Source: Ignavibacteriota bacterium
Lineage (GTDB): Bacteria > Bacteroidota > Ignavibacteria > Ignavibacteriales > Ignavibacteriaceae
Reading direction: 5' to 3'
Length of the DNA: 64,000 nt
Assembly (NCBI GenBank): GCA_013285425.1
Contig: CP053447.1
Coordinates: 360,001-424,000 of the forward strand
The notes beneath the pieces are model-generated. The model had not been told where the DNA came from and ran no database searches. It saw nothing but the letters and a program-made list of their open reading frames with translations. Of this stretch, positions 36,641-46,501 are shown piece after piece. The position numbers and the translations under genes were made by a program. How positions within the stretch are numbered: the first letter of the stretch is position 1; the number at the start of each line of letters is the position of its first letter.

Positions 36641-37477
36641 ATGAGAAAAGTTGATTTAACTCAGCTTGTAGAAGCTGGTGCACATTTCGGTCATTTAACC
36701 CGCCGATGGAATCCTAAAATGAAGCCATACATTTTTATGGAAAAAAACGGGATTCATATTATTGATCTTAAAAAAACACAAAAATATCTGATTGAAGCTG
36801 CTGATGAATTATCAAAGTTTGCTTCGGAAGGTAAAAAAATTCTTTTCGTTGGAACAAAAAAGCAAGCTAAAAATGTAATTGAAACAGAGGCAAGAAGAAG
36901 TAATCAGAATTGGGTTAGCGAAAGATGGCTTGGCGGTATGTTGACTAATTTTGCTACGATCAGAAAAAGTGTTAAAAGATTAAGTAATATCGAAAAACAG
37001 GAAACTGACGGTACGTTTGATAAGATAACCAAGAAAGAAAGACTCTTTTTAACAAGGGAAAAAGATAAACTAAAAAAAGTTCTTGAGGGTGTTGAATCGA
37101 TGAGTAAATTACCCGGAGCTTTATTTATAGTTGATATTAAAAAAGAAGCAATCGCTGTTCAGGAAGCACATAGATTAAATATTCCTGTTTTCGCAATAGT
37201 AGATACAAATTGTGATCCGGATGAAGTGGATTATTTAATTCCTGCTAATGATGATGCGGTTAAAACAGTTGAAATAATTACTCAGTTTATGGCTGATGCA
37301 GTTATTGAAGGAGAATCGAAGTTTAAGGAAAAGAAAGCTGAAGAAGTTGCAGAAAAAGAGCGTGTAAAGAAAGAAAAAGAAGCTGAAAGAAAAGAAGAAG
37401 CAAAGAAAAAATCAGAGTCCAAAGCAAAAAAAGAAGCTAAGGAACAAACAGATACAAACGAAAAAACAGAAGAATAA
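36641..37477 (+). CDS. rpsB: 30S ribosomal protein S2
   Basis: The 278-residue protein has the S2 signatures [42 protein letters not shown], and [23 protein letters not shown]. It needs S1 and binds the 30S platform. The C-terminal 50 residues are a Lys/Glu-rich tail beyond the conserved core, as seen in several Bacteroidota. It begins the rpsB-tsf-pyrH-frr group with an AGGAGA ribosome site. Confidence 0.97.
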   Translation: MRKVDLTQLVEAGAHFGHLTRRWNPKMKPYIFMEKNGIHIIDLKKTQKYLIEAADELSKFASEGKKILFVGTKKQAKNVIETEARRSNQNWVSERWLGGMLTNFATIRKSVKRLSNIEKQETDGTFDKITKKERLFLTREKDKLKKVLEGVESMSKLPGALFIVDIKKEAIAVQEAHRLNIPVFAIVDTNCDPDEVDYLIPANDDAVKTVEIITQFMADAVIEGESKFKEKKAEEVAEKERVKKEKEAERKEEAKKKSESKAKKEAKEQTDTNEKTEE

Positions 37478-37517
37478 TCTTCTGATTAATTTAATTTTGA
37501 AAGGAAGTGAATAAATA

Positions 37518-38381
37518 ATGGCTATTACAGCTGCACAAGTAAATGAACTTAGACAAAAAACCGGTGCCGGTATGATGGATTGTAAAAAAGCTCTTACCGA
37601 GGCAAACGGTGATTTTGAAAAAGCAATTGAAATCTTAAGGAAAAAAGGTGCATCGGTTGCCAGTAAACGTGCTGAAAAATCTGCTAATGAGGGGATTATT
37701 GTTACAAAGATTTCTGATGATAATAAAAAAGCTGTTATTATAGAAGTAAATTGTGAAACTGATTTTGTTGCTAAAAGTGACGACTTTGTTAGATTAGCTA
37801 AAGCAGTTGTTGAGTCTGCCTATAACACCGGATCAACTGATGCTAAGCAATTATTAGATTCTGATAAAGCTTTAAATAATATGCTGGTGGATGTAATGGG
37901 TAAAGTAGGTGAAAAGATAGAAGTATCCCGGGCTTTGACTGTTAAAGCTGAAAATGGATTAATTGTAGATTACATTCATATGGGTTCCAAGCTTGGTGTG
38001 CTTGTTAAGTTTGATGATGTACCGGTAAAAAATGATGAATTGATTGAGCTGGGAAAAAATCTTGCAATGCAGGTTGCTGCTATGAATCCATTATGCGTTT
38101 ATAGAGAAGAAGTTCCATCCGCTACTATCGAAAAAGAAATAGATATATATAAGGAGCTTGCCAGAAAAGAAGGCAAACCGGAGAACATTCTTGAAAAAAT
38201 TGCAGCCGGAAAACTGAATAAATTTTTTGCTGAGAATTGTTTGTTTGAACAGGCTTATATTAAGGATAGTACTAGTTCAAAAACCATATCAAATCTTATG
38301 GATGAATACAATAAGAAAAATGGTACACAAACTAAAATCAGTATGTTCAAGCGATTCCATCTTGGTGATGAGAATAAATAA
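37518..38381 (+). CDS. tsf: Elongation factor Ts
   Basis: The 287-residue protein has the N-terminal UBA-like domain with LRQKTGAGMMDCKKALTEA, then IVEVNCETDFVAK-type sequence (IIEVNCETDFVAKSDDF) and the dimerisation core with KLGVLVKF and LAMQVAAMNP. It catalyses GDP release from EF-Tu. It lies 40 nt behind rpsB, the standard order, and is followed by a strong terminator. Confidence 0.96.
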   Translation: MAITAAQVNELRQKTGAGMMDCKKALTEANGDFEKAIEILRKKGASVASKRAEKSANEGIIVTKISDDNKKAVIIEVNCETDFVAKSDDFVRLAKAVVESAYNTGSTDAKQLLDSDKALNNMLVDVMGKVGEKIEVSRALTVKAENGLIVDYIHMGSKLGVLVKFDDVPVKNDELIELGKNLAMQVAAMNPLCVYREEVPSATIEKEIDIYKELARKEGKPENILEKIAAGKLNKFFAENCLFEQAYIKDSTSSKTISNLMDEYNKKNGTQTKISMFKRFHLGDENK

Positions 38382-38391
38382 ATTTGTTCTT

Positions 38392-38421
38392 AAGGTCTTA
38401 AGTTTCTTAAGACCTTTTTTT
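38392..38421 (+). terminator. Rho-independent terminator after tsf
   Basis: A perfect 11-bp stem (AAGGTCTTAAG / CTTAAGACCTT) with a TTT loop is followed by a T-run. It separates tsf from pyrH, so pyrH-frr probably relies on read-through or its own promoter. Confidence 0.9.
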
Positions 38422-38450
38422 ATATTTAAAACGCATTTTTTAGGAGAATA

Positions 38451-39167
38451 ATGGATAAAGTAAAATACAAGAGAGTGTTGTTAAAATTAAGCGGCGAATC
38501 ATTAGAAGGAGATCAGGGATTTGGTATTTCTTCTGAAGTACTGGATTTCTTTGCTGAAGAAGTTAAAAAAGTTCATGATGCCGGAGTTCAATTAGGGATT
38601 GTTATAGGCGGCGGAAATATTTATCGCGGATTAAGCGCCAGTAAGCAGGGAATCGACAGAGCAACAGGTGATCAGATGGGAATGCTTGCTACGATGATTA
38701 ATTCACTTGCACTTCAGAATGCAATCGAAAAGAAAGGTATTCAGACTAGATTGATGAGTGCAATTAAAATGGAAGAGATAGCCGAGCCTTATATCAGAAG
38801 ACGTGCAATAAGACATCTTGAGAAAGGAAGAGTTGTAATCTTAGGTGCCGGAACCGGTCACCCGTATTTTAGTACTGATACTGCTGCTTCTTTAAGAGCC
38901 GTTGAAATTGGTGCTGATATTATTGTGAAAGGGACAAGAGTTGATGGTGTTTATGATTCTGATCCTGAAAAAAACACAGATGCTGTAAAGTTTGAAAAAA
39001 TTTCTTATCTGGATATTCTTAAAAAAGATCTGCGTGTTATGGATTTAACAGCAGTTAGTTTATGTCAGGAAAACAATTTGCCTATGATGGTTTTTAATAT
39101 GGATGTTCCGGATAACTTGTTAAAACTTATTATGGGCGAAGCTGTTGGAACTTCTATCAGTAATTAA
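38451..39167 (+). CDS. pyrH: UMP kinase
   Basis: The 238-residue amino-acid-kinase-fold enzyme has [28 protein letters not shown], and [19 protein letters not shown]. It phosphorylates UMP to UDP with ATP for pyrimidine synthesis and is normally a GTP-regulated hexamer. The usual neighbours tsf and frr flank it. Confidence 0.96.
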   Translation: MDKVKYKRVLLKLSGESLEGDQGFGISSEVLDFFAEEVKKVHDAGVQLGIVIGGGNIYRGLSASKQGIDRATGDQMGMLATMINSLALQNAIEKKGIQTRLMSAIKMEEIAEPYIRRRAIRHLEKGRVVILGAGTGHPYFSTDTAASLRAVEIGADIIVKGTRVDGVYDSDPEKNTDAVKFEKISYLDILKKDLRVMDLTAVSLCQENNLPMMVFNMDVPDNLLKLIMGEAVGTSISN

Positions 39168-39197
39168 AAATTTTCATTAAATAATAAGTGAGTTGTT

Positions 39198-39752
39198 ATG
39201 CATCAAATAATTAAAGACGCAAATAACAGAATGGATAAAACCATTGAAGCATTGCGATCAGAGCTTGCTAAAGTAAGAACCGGAAAGGCTACAACTGCTC
39301 TGCTTGATAGTGTAAAGGTAGATTACTATGGAGTTATGACTCCGGTAAATCAGGTTGGCAATATTACAGTATTAGATCCTCATACATTATCAATAACTCC
39401 CTGGGATAAGTCTATGGTTCAGGTTATTGATAAAGCAATACTTGAAGCTAATCTAGGATTTAATCCGATTAGTGACGGCACTAACTTAAAGATTCCGATC
39501 CCTGCTCTTACAGAAGAGAGGCGGAAAGATTTTGTTAAATTAGTTAAAAAGTTTGGTGAGGATTCTAAGGTTGCAATAAGAAATATCAGACGTGATGCAA
39601 ATGATCATTTAAAACGTGAAGAAAAAAATAAAAAAATGTCTGAAGATGAATTAAAAAATTCAGAGGATGAAGTGCAGAAATTTACTGATCAGCATATTAA
39701 ACAGATAGATGAAATTCTTAAGCATAAAGAAAAAGAAATTATGGAAGTTTAA
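39198..39752 (+). CDS. frr: Ribosome recycling factor
   Basis: The 184-residue protein has RMDKTIEALRSELAKVRTGKATTALLD-type helix 1, VDYYGVMTPVNQVGNI, and LTEERRKDFVKLVKK. With EF-G it splits the post-termination ribosome. It lies 30 nt behind pyrH and ends at a terminator. Confidence 0.96.
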   Translation: MHQIIKDANNRMDKTIEALRSELAKVRTGKATTALLDSVKVDYYGVMTPVNQVGNITVLDPHTLSITPWDKSMVQVIDKAILEANLGFNPISDGTNLKIPIPALTEERRKDFVKLVKKFGEDSKVAIRNIRRDANDHLKREEKNKKMSEDELKNSEDEVQKFTDQHIKQIDEILKHKEKEIMEV

Positions 39753-39772
39753 GTAAAAAGTGCAATGATTTT

Positions 39773-39803
39773 ACCCAACTCCCGATGAGTTGGGTTTTTT
39801 TTT
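39773..39803 (+). terminator. Rho-independent terminator after frr
   Basis: A 9-bp stem (ACCCAACTC / GAGTTGGGT) with a 5-nt loop is followed by nine T. It overlaps the longest reading of the next ORF, which supports a later start for that gene. Confidence 0.92.
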
Positions 39804-39861
39804 ATCATTATATATATACCTCTTTAATTTATTATTTTGCAGAGCATATTTATTTTTTTTG

Positions 39862-40542
39862 ATGGAATCAAACAAAGAAAACAATAATATAACCGTACTT
39901 GGCATTTTTAAGAGTACTCTTATAAGAAATATTCTGTTAACTATCGGAGCTATTGCTCTGTTTTTTTCGGGAGTTCTTGTTTACGGTGTTATTTTAAATA
40001 TTCGTGAGATACCTTTAAAAGAAGCTATGTTAAATAAAGGATTCAGAAAATTAGCAGATGTAAACATTGTTGTCGAAAGGAAGAATTATACTTTAAGCGT
40101 TTATGAAGATACAGTGCTGATAAAATCATATCGGGCAAGTTTTGGAAGAAATCTGACTGATAAGAAAAAAAGATATAATGATGGTGCTACACCAGTTGGA
40201 ACTTACAAAATCTGCAGCATATCTGATGATAAAAATTATTATAAGTTTGTTAAAATAAATTACCCTAATCTTGATGATGCATCAGATGCTTTAAGAAAAT
40301 CATTTATTACGCAAAAAGAATTTAACCAGATAAAATTTGAATTTTATTATGAGGAATGTGTCAGTTATAATCAAGTGCTGGGCGGGAATATTGGTATCCA
40401 GGGGATTGGAAGATTAAATCTTATATTTAAAAATCTGCCCTTTGTTTATAATTGGACCGATGGATCAATTGCATTAAGCAATGAGGATCTTGATGAAATA
40501 ATTAAAGTAATTAAACCAGGGACCCAAATTGTCATTAAATAA
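39862..40542 (+). CDS. L,D-transpeptidase-like (YkuD) protein lacking the catalytic Cys
   Basis: The frame is open from 39790, but that start lies inside the frr terminator; the ATG at 39862 gives 226 residues. A membrane helix at about 20-42 (IRNILLTIGAIALFFSGVLV) anchors it. A YkuD domain follows, with NYTLSVYEDTVLIKSYRASFG and the DGATPVGTYKI motif. The active site should read HG, then S-x-G-C. Here the His position is Gln180 (GIQGIG) and the Cys position is Ser202 (NWTDGSIALSNED). Thus the fold is present but the peptidoglycan cross-linking nucleophile is not. It may be a binding or regulatory pseudoenzyme, or use Ser. The next gene overlaps its end. Confidence 0.75.
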   Translation: MESNKENNNITVLGIFKSTLIRNILLTIGAIALFFSGVLVYGVILNIREIPLKEAMLNKGFRKLADVNIVVERKNYTLSVYEDTVLIKSYRASFGRNLTDKKKRYNDGATPVGTYKICSISDDKNYYKFVKINYPNLDDASDALRKSFITQKEFNQIKFEFYYEECVSYNQVLGGNIGIQGIGRLNLIFKNLPFVYNWTDGSIALSNEDLDEIIKVIKPGTQIVIK

Positions 40543-41144
40543 GATATTTAAATCCGTATTTCTGTTTTTACTTGCACTCGCTGCATTATCCTGCTCGGAT
40601 AAGCAGGAAAAAATTCCAGCTATAAACTATGAAAGTAAAAAAGAAGTTCTTGATGTTGTTAAAAAATATTGCAATAGTAAGGCTGCAATTGCTGTAGGCG
40701 GTATGTTTGATGAAAGAGGAAAACAATATATTGCTTACGGGGTTGAATATGAAAATTCGGAAGAATGGGGAATAAAGTTTTCATTTGTAGAAAAATCCGG
40801 AGAAGATTTTAACTTGATTTTCGAAACTGATTTACTTGAAGGCTCTTTTAAAAGAAAGTCTTGTTGATAAAATAAAATTAGTTTCTGATCAGTATGATCT
40901 TCTTTATTATAACTCACAGGGATATTTTATGGGAAGCGGCGGCGGTGAAGTTTTTTCTTATCTGATTGATATGGAAAAGAAACAGGTTTACTATGCTCAT
41001 CTTGTGGTCGAATCTACCGCAGCTATTTTTCTTTATATTTCAGATAATACTGAAAGTAAGGAGCTGGTTAATTTCTTTACGTTAAGCTTTAAAAAAGATT
41101 ATCCCGGTTTACAAATAGTTTCGGATGATATTATACTTGATTAG
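40529..41144 (+). pseudogene. Lipoprotein gene split by a single-base frameshift
   Basis: The first frame (40529-40867, TTG start overlapping the previous gene by 14 nt) has a lipoprotein signal (FLFLLALAALSCSDK) and runs to EGSFKRKSC. The second frame begins as KESLVDKIKLVSDQYDLLYY and runs to 41144. Removing one base in the TTTTAAAA tract at 40846-40853 joins them into about 204 residues, reading EGS-LKESLVD across the junction. The product has no family I recognise; the middle has a GGMFDERGKQYIAYGVEY stretch. It could be a real lesion or a base-calling error. Confidence 0.6.
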
Positions 41145-41185
41145 TGTATCAATGCATATCCGATGTTTTCGTAGAATTATCTAGT

Positions 41186-43252
41186 ATGAATTACAGAATA
41201 AGTATATCTCTGATAGTTATATTCCTGATAAGCTGCAGAATTGCAGCTGCACAGTCATATTATGATTATGAATTAAAGAAAATAAATTTTTCAGGTAATT
41301 CTTTTTTTTCTGAATCTGATCTTAAACAAAATATTGAAAGCAAAGAATCCCCGATGTGGTTTTGGATTTTTCTTAATTCATTTACTCCGTTTGGAGATGA
41401 GCCGGTCTATTTTGATTCTTCAAAGATTTCAATTGATATCATGGCAATCAAAGAACTTTACCATTCAAATGGTTTTTTTTTGACTGAGGTGGATTATTCT
41501 TTTATTGCTGATACTTCTGATAAAACTATAACATTAAATTACACCATAAATGAAAACAAACCTTTCTATTATGGTTCGATTGATTATGTTGGTCTGAATA
41601 AACTTCCTGATTTTGAAATAGTTCTTTTGGACAAGGAACTTATTGAACTGGACTCTACAAAGCAGTTTTCAGAAACTGAAATCGAATCAAATATCGCTGC
41701 GGTCAGAAGATTTCTTGCTAATCATGGCTATATCTTTGGAAGTTATGATAGTACTGTCGTGTCTATAGATACTATTCTGGATAAAACAAATATCAAAATG
41801 TTTTTTGATCCGCGTGACAGATACACGATTAAAGAAACAATTATTAACAAAACCGGCAGATCAATAGATCAAATAAGCAACAGACTTATCGAGGAAATTG
41901 CTGATCTTAAACCGGGCAAAAATTTTGATCAGGCTCAGATTGATAGAAGCGAACTTAGACTATTAAAAACAGAATTGTTCTCATCTCTTGATATAAATCC
42001 ATTGATTTCTGATACAGTAAACAAAACAATTCCGATTGAAATTAATACGGTTATAACTTCACTAAATCAATTGGCGCCGGAAATAAAAGCTGATAACGAG
42101 TTCAATACATTTAATGCCGGTTTGGGAATCAGCTACACCCGTAAAAACTTTTTTGGGGATGCAAGAAAACTGAATATATCAACATCCTTTAGATTATTAG
42201 ACCTTACAAATTATGACTTTGAAAAAATATTTGATTCAAGCCATGGTATTCTGGATATTAATCTGAAAATGGAGCAGCCGTTTTTATTTGGTCAGCCAAT
42301 ACTTACATCAACTGAGTTATATTTAAGATCGCAAACAATTCCGCAGGATGAAAATGCTTACGGTGGAACTCAAAGATTTGATTTTGAAATGCCGTACTAT
42401 ACTTTCGTTACTTTATTAAGACCCTTTATCGGATTTGATATTGCTGAAAGAAAAGCAAAATTTATCCCTTTAACAGCATCGAATGAGATAGTAATTAAAG
42501 TTGGCAGTTTTACTCCCGGTATTGGTATAGAAATGGGATCGTCTAAAACAGATGATATATTATTTCCAACAAAAGGAAATTTCTTTTTCATTACACCGGA
42601 ATTATTTTATTCGCAAACAGAATATCGTATTACCGAATATTTAAATAACAGCGGAGTTAAACTGAATGATACATCATCAATCGGCAACACTTATTTTTAC
42701 AGAATTCAAACAGGGTTTTCATCGTATCATTCAATCACTAACGATAAGATGACAGTGCTCGCAGGTAAAATAAGAATTGGCTATGCCCAACCGATTACTT
42801 CTTCACATAATGAAGATTTTTCATCAGAAGAATTAATCCCTCCAAACAAAACTTTTTATGCCGGAGGAAGCAACTCGATAAGAGGATGGAAAGCAAGGGA
42901 ATTGATTCCAACTAATAGAATAGACTATGCCGGATATACAACCAATACTCAGGATTTTCGCGGCGGTACAACATGGTTTGAAGGTTCGTTTGAACTAAGA
43001 CAAAAACTAAATGACTTTTTCGGTTATGCTGTATTTGCTGATTATGGCAATACCTGGAATGGCTGGAAGGAAATTCAGATTAACGATATTGCTGTTGCTA
43101 TCGGACTTGGGGTTAGAGTATATACTCCGATTGCTCCTTTCAGGTTGGATTTTGGAACTAAGTTTTATGATCCGTCTGATAAAAGAATGATATTTAAGAA
43201 AAATTTATGGGATAATTTATCAATCCAGTTTGGCATTGGTGAAGCATTTTAA
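41186..43252 (+). CDS. Omp85/BamA-family outer-membrane protein
   Basis: The frame is open from a GTG at 41144, but the ATG at 41186 gives a clean signal peptide (SLIVIFLISCRIAAAQ) and 688 residues. The N-terminal half has POTRA-like repeats, seen as INFSGNSFFSESDLKQ, YGSIDYVGLNK, and TIKETIINKTGRSID. The C-terminal half is a 16-strand-type barrel with FYAGGSNSIRGWKARE, whose SIRGW is the lid-loop motif of the family, and GYAVFADYGNTWNG. Such proteins insert or translocate outer-membrane proteins. With few POTRA repeats it may be a TamA-like or specialised paralogue. Confidence 0.85.
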   Translation: MNYRISISLIVIFLISCRIAAAQSYYDYELKKINFSGNSFFSESDLKQNIESKESPMWFWIFLNSFTPFGDEPVYFDSSKISIDIMAIKELYHSNGFFLTEVDYSFIADTSDKTITLNYTINENKPFYYGSIDYVGLNKLPDFEIVLLDKELIELDSTKQFSETEIESNIAAVRRFLANHGYIFGSYDSTVVSIDTILDKTNIKMFFDPRDRYTIKETIINKTGRSIDQISNRLIEEIADLKPGKNFDQAQIDRSELRLLKTELFSSLDINPLISDTVNKTIPIEINTVITSLNQLAPEIKADNEFNTFNAGLGISYTRKNFFGDARKLNISTSFRLLDLTNYDFEKIFDSSHGILDINLKMEQPFLFGQPILTSTELYLRSQTIPQDENAYGGTQRFDFEMPYYTFVTLLRPFIGFDIAERKAKFIPLTASNEIVIKVGSFTPGIGIEMGSSKTDDILFPTKGNFFFITPELFYSQTEYRITEYLNNSGVKLNDTSSIGNTYFYRIQTGFSSYHSITNDKMTVLAGKIRIGYAQPITSSHNEDFSSEELIPPNKTFYAGGSNSIRGWKARELIPTNRIDYAGYTTNTQDFRGGTTWFEGSFELRQKLNDFFGYAVFADYGNTWNGWKEIQINDIAVAIGLGVRVYTPIAPFRLDFGTKFYDPSDKRMIFKKNLWDNLSIQFGIGEAF

Positions 43253-43337
43253 GCATTTTTATAAGTTTTGGGAAAATCAATTCTTTTATAGAATTCATTA
43301 AATCGCTATCTTTCAACCCCTTTTATTAAAGATTATT

Positions 43338-44216
43338 ATGATTCTAAGCATGACCGGATACGGTAAAGGCACTGCTTCAAATGGTAAGTGGAATGTTGAT
43401 ACCGAAGTAAAGAGTATAAATAGCAGATACCTCGAAGTATTTATTAAATATCCGCCTGTTCTGGCAACAAAAGAATATGAAATCAGGGAATTAGTAAAAT
43501 CTAAAATTAAAAGAGGCAAACTTAATCTTAGTATCCAGATTAAGAAAAACGGGTTTGAGGATGAAGCTGTTTCTTTCAATGAAGAAAAATTAAAAGAGTA
43601 TTTAGCATTGATTAAAAAAATCAAAAAGACAGCTAAATTATCCGACAAAATTAAACTTGATCATATTCTGATGAGCAAAGATATTTTGATTGCTCCTCTT
43701 GAGGAAATATCTGAAAAAGATTTTGAATGTGTAAAAAGTTCGATAAATGCTTCGCTTGATTCTCTTATTAAGATGAAAAAAGCTGAAGGAAGTGAACTCG
43801 AAAAAGATTTAAAGAAAAGAATAAAATCAATAAGTAAATATCTTGCTTCAATTGAGGAAAAAGCTGAATCAGAAGTAAGTGAGCACTTTATAAAGTACAA
43901 AGAAAAGATAGAAAGTCTTCTTGAAGATAATGCAAATATCAATAACGAAAGACTTGAAACTGAACTTGCATTGATTGCTGAAAGAGCTGATATCACTGAA
44001 GAATGCGTGAGGCTGAGAAGTCATATTAAATTTTTTATAGATAGTATGAATAAAGACGATGATCCCGGAAGAAAGTTAAATTTTTTATGTCAGGAGATGA
44101 ACCGGGAAGCAAATACGATTTCAGCCAAAACACTTTCTACATCAATTTCTCATAGTTCGGTTTATATAAAAGAAGAGATCGAGCGAATCAGAGAACAAAT
44201 ACAAAATATTGAATAA
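43338..44216 (+). CDS. yicC: YicC-family endoribonuclease/stress protein
   Basis: The 292-residue protein starts ILSMTGYGKGTASNGKW and ends with the DPGRKLNFLCQEMNREANTI and the SIKEEIERIREQIQNIE-like segments that define the YicC family. E. coli YicC is an RNase acting on small RNA. The gene directly precedes gmk, as in many bacteria. Confidence 0.92.
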   Translation: MILSMTGYGKGTASNGKWNVDTEVKSINSRYLEVFIKYPPVLATKEYEIRELVKSKIKRGKLNLSIQIKKNGFEDEAVSFNEEKLKEYLALIKKIKKTAKLSDKIKLDHILMSKDILIAPLEEISEKDFECVKSSINASLDSLIKMKKAEGSELEKDLKKRIKSISKYLASIEEKAESEVSEHFIKYKEKIESLLEDNANINNERLETELALIAERADITEECVRLRSHIKFFIDSMNKDDDPGRKLNFLCQEMNREANTISAKTLSTSISHSSVYIKEEIERIREQIQNIE

Positions 44217-44218
44217 AG

Positions 44219-44791
44219 TTGGAGAATAAAGGAAAGATAATTGCAATCTCATCACCAAGCGGAGGCGGAAAAACTTCTGTTGTTAAGCAGGTGTTAAAAA
44301 ATTTTCCTGAGATTGTTTTTTCTGTTTCAGTTACCACCCGTCCTAAAAGAAAAAACGAAGTTGACGGTGTTGATTATTTTTTTGTTGATGATAAAGAGTT
44401 TGAGCGAAGAATTAAGAACAACGAGTTTATCGAATGGGAAAGATTTTATGATTACTATTACGGCACTTTAAAAAGTTTTGTTGATAATAATATTGCAGAA
44501 GGTAAGTCTGTTCTTTTTGAGGTTGACGTTAAAGGTGCTTTGTCGCTAAAAAAAATCTATCCCGATAATAGCTGTTTAATTTATATTGATCCGCCTTCTT
44601 TTGAAGAATTGATTAAAAGGCTTAAAAACCGCAAAACTGAAAGCGAAGAGGATTTACAAAAAAGAATAGATAGAGCAAAAATGGAATTGAGTTACAAAAC
44701 ACAATTTGATTATATTTTCACCAATGATGAATTAAGTAAAGTATATAAAAGCGTTGAGAGTTTAATTAAAAAAATATTAAATAAGGAGTAA
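44219..44791 (+). CDS. gmk: Guanylate kinase
   Basis: The 190-residue P-loop kinase has SSPSGGGKTSVVKQV, the GMP-binding SVSVTTRPKRKNEVDGVDYFFV, and VLFEVDVKGALSLK. It turns GMP into GDP. The start is a TTG 2 nt after the yicC stop, so the two genes are translationally coupled. rpoZ follows 5 nt later with a good AAGGAG site. Confidence 0.95.
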   Translation: MENKGKIIAISSPSGGGKTSVVKQVLKNFPEIVFSVSVTTRPKRKNEVDGVDYFFVDDKEFERRIKNNEFIEWERFYDYYYGTLKSFVDNNIAEGKSVLFEVDVKGALSLKKIYPDNSCLIYIDPPSFEELIKRLKNRKTESEEDLQKRIDRAKMELSYKTQFDYIFTNDELSKVYKSVESLIKKILNKE

Positions 44792-44796
44792 TAATA

Positions 44797-45087
44797 ATGA
44801 ACCTATCACCGATTGATTTAAGAGAAATTGATGAGCGTGCAGAAAATGTTTATGAAGCTATTATTGTTGCCGCAAGAAGAGCAAGACAAATAAATTCAGA
44901 AAATAAAATTGAGTTTAATGCTCTTCTTAATACAATTCCGGCTACAGGCAGCGACGATGAAGCTGAAGATGTTACAAATCCAGCTCAGTTAAAAATGGCT
45001 CTTGAATATGAAAAGAGACCAAAACCTCACCTTCAGGCACTTGATGAATTGCTTGATGGTCAGATTAAATTTAAGTACAAAAAATAA
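44797..45087 (+). CDS. rpoZ: RNA polymerase omega subunit
   Basis: The 96-residue protein has ENVYEAIIVAARRARQINSE, the omega helix that packs on the beta-prime C-terminus. The acidic C-terminal half and its place after gmk (the conserved gmk-rpoZ pair) support the call. A strong terminator follows. Confidence 0.9.
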   Translation: MNLSPIDLREIDERAENVYEAIIVAARRARQINSENKIEFNALLNTIPATGSDDEAEDVTNPAQLKMALEYEKRPKPHLQALDELLDGQIKFKYKK

Positions 45088-45109
45088 AACACGGTTTAAA
45101 CCTGATTAT

Positions 45110-45146
45110 ATGTCATCTTGCATCAGCAGGATGACATTTCTTTTTT
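45110..45146 (+). terminator. Rho-independent terminator after rpoZ
   Basis: A 12-bp stem with one G-U pair (ATGTCATCTTGC / GCAGGATGACAT) and an ATCA loop is followed by TTCTTTTTT. It overlaps the longest reading of the next ORF. Confidence 0.9.
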
Positions 45147-45192
45147 ATCAGAACAATCAGCATTTATTAATTTTTTTATTTTTCAATTTTTA

Positions 45193-45969
45193 ATGGATTC
45201 ATCAAAGAAAAAAATAATTGAGGCACTAAAAGACCAGCGGGATATTTTTGGTGATGATCTGTTTGAAAAAAAAATAATTGAAAAAAAAACTGCGAAATCC
45301 TCTCAACAGTCCGGAGTATATATTCTGCCGGCGGAAAAAAAATTAATTGTTAAAGAGCAGCTTCATAAATCCGGACAAGTGTTTGATGGCGTTCAATCCG
45401 GTTGGGAAAATTCCGAATCACTTGAGCAATTAAATAAAATGATATCTGATTGCACAAGATGTGCGCTGCATAAAGGGAGAACTAATTTTGTTTTTGGTTC
45501 TGGAAATCCCAATGCCGATGTAATGGTTATTGGTGAAGGACCTGGTGCTGAAGAAGATAAGCAGGGTTTACCTTTCGTAGGAAGAGCCGGACAGCTTTTA
45601 ACCGATATTCTTAAAGCAATCAAATTCAGCAGGGAAGAAGTTTATATTGGCAACATAGTAAAATGCCGTCCGCCTGATAACCGCACTCCCTTGCCCGATG
45701 AAATGGAAACCTGTATTCCTTACCTGCAGAAACAGATTGAGCTTATTAAACCAAAACTTATACTTTGTCTAGGTCTTACCGCTGCAAAAGGACTGTTAAA
45801 GAAAAAAGACAGCTTAACTTCTTTACGCGGACAGGTTTTTGAGTACAACGGAATTAAAGTTATGGTAACTTTTCATCCCGCCGCTTTACTGCGCAACCCT
45901 AACTGGAAGAAAGATTGCTGGGTTGATGTGCAGAAGTTCAGAAAACTTTATGATGAATTGAATGACTAA
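45193..45969 (+). CDS. Family 4 uracil-DNA glycosylase
   Basis: The frame is open from 45118, inside the rpoZ terminator. The ATG at 45193 is preferred and gives 258 residues. The iron-sulfur ligands begin with [10 protein letters not shown], and the glycosylase motif is [25 protein letters not shown]. The second part has [17 protein letters not shown] (with another Cys ligand) and the C-terminal [11 protein letters not shown]. It removes uracil from DNA. The N-terminal 70 residues are extra, charged and probably disordered. Confidence 0.93.
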   Translation: MDSSKKKIIEALKDQRDIFGDDLFEKKIIEKKTAKSSQQSGVYILPAEKKLIVKEQLHKSGQVFDGVQSGWENSESLEQLNKMISDCTRCALHKGRTNFVFGSGNPNADVMVIGEGPGAEEDKQGLPFVGRAGQLLTDILKAIKFSREEVYIGNIVKCRPPDNRTPLPDEMETCIPYLQKQIELIKPKLILCLGLTAAKGLLKKKDSLTSLRGQVFEYNGIKVMVTFHPAALLRNPNWKKDCWVDVQKFRKLYDELND

Positions 45970-46501
45970 GTATGTTTTTCTTTTAGTCGTAATTGCTCCG
46001 ATAATTTTACTGGCGCAAACAGATTCTATAAAACGGAGTGATCATACTTTAATTCTTAATCCCAGGTTTACGGGTGTTCAGGTTGAAGCAACTTCTTTGT
46101 TGTTGATAAATGAATTAGGCGGACTTGTTGATTTTGATTTATACTCCTCCAATAATAAGTTTTATAATATTGGAATAAGACTAGGAGTTGAATATTATCA
46201 TCTTACCAAATTAGATTTTGGCGGCGGCGGGTCTGGTGAGAATGCTATTAATTACAATATTTATGGAAGGCACACTATAAAAGGTTCCGTTTTCTGGTTT
46301 AGTTTTCTTCTGGGTGCATCTATTCAGAAATTTGGTGATGATTACAGAAGTGAAACTAGTTTTGTACCCCGTGTAGGATTCGAGCTAAGATATAATTTAA
46401 CAGATTATGAAGTTGCACTTTTATTTAAAGGTGCAAAATCTTTTGTTGATGAAGCGAGATATCTGGGTTTAGGGATTTCATTCGGTTTCCACAAATTGTA
46501 A
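45962..46501 (+). CDS. Secreted outer-membrane beta-barrel-like protein
   Basis: This 179-residue protein overlaps the glycosylase gene by 8 nt. It has a signal peptide (VFLLVVIAPIILLAQ), and alternating hydrophobic/polar strands rich in Gly and aromatic residues end in LGLGISFGFHKL, a typical barrel-ending strand with a near-terminal aromatic. It is probably a small eight-strand outer-membrane protein of unknown function. Confidence 0.6.
   Translation: MTKYVFLLVVIAPIILLAQTDSIKRSDHTLILNPRFTGVQVEATSLLLINELGGLVDFDLYSSNNKFYNIGIRLGVEYYHLTKLDFGGGGSGENAINYNIYGRHTIKGSVFWFSFLLGASIQKFGDDYRSETSFVPRVGFELRYNLTDYEVALLFKGAKSFVDEARYLGLGISFGFHKL

Noticed and set aside
45118..45192. N-terminal extension of the uracil-DNA glycosylase
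   Set aside because: The longer start lies inside the rpoZ terminator hairpin; the ATG at 45193 is more plausible.
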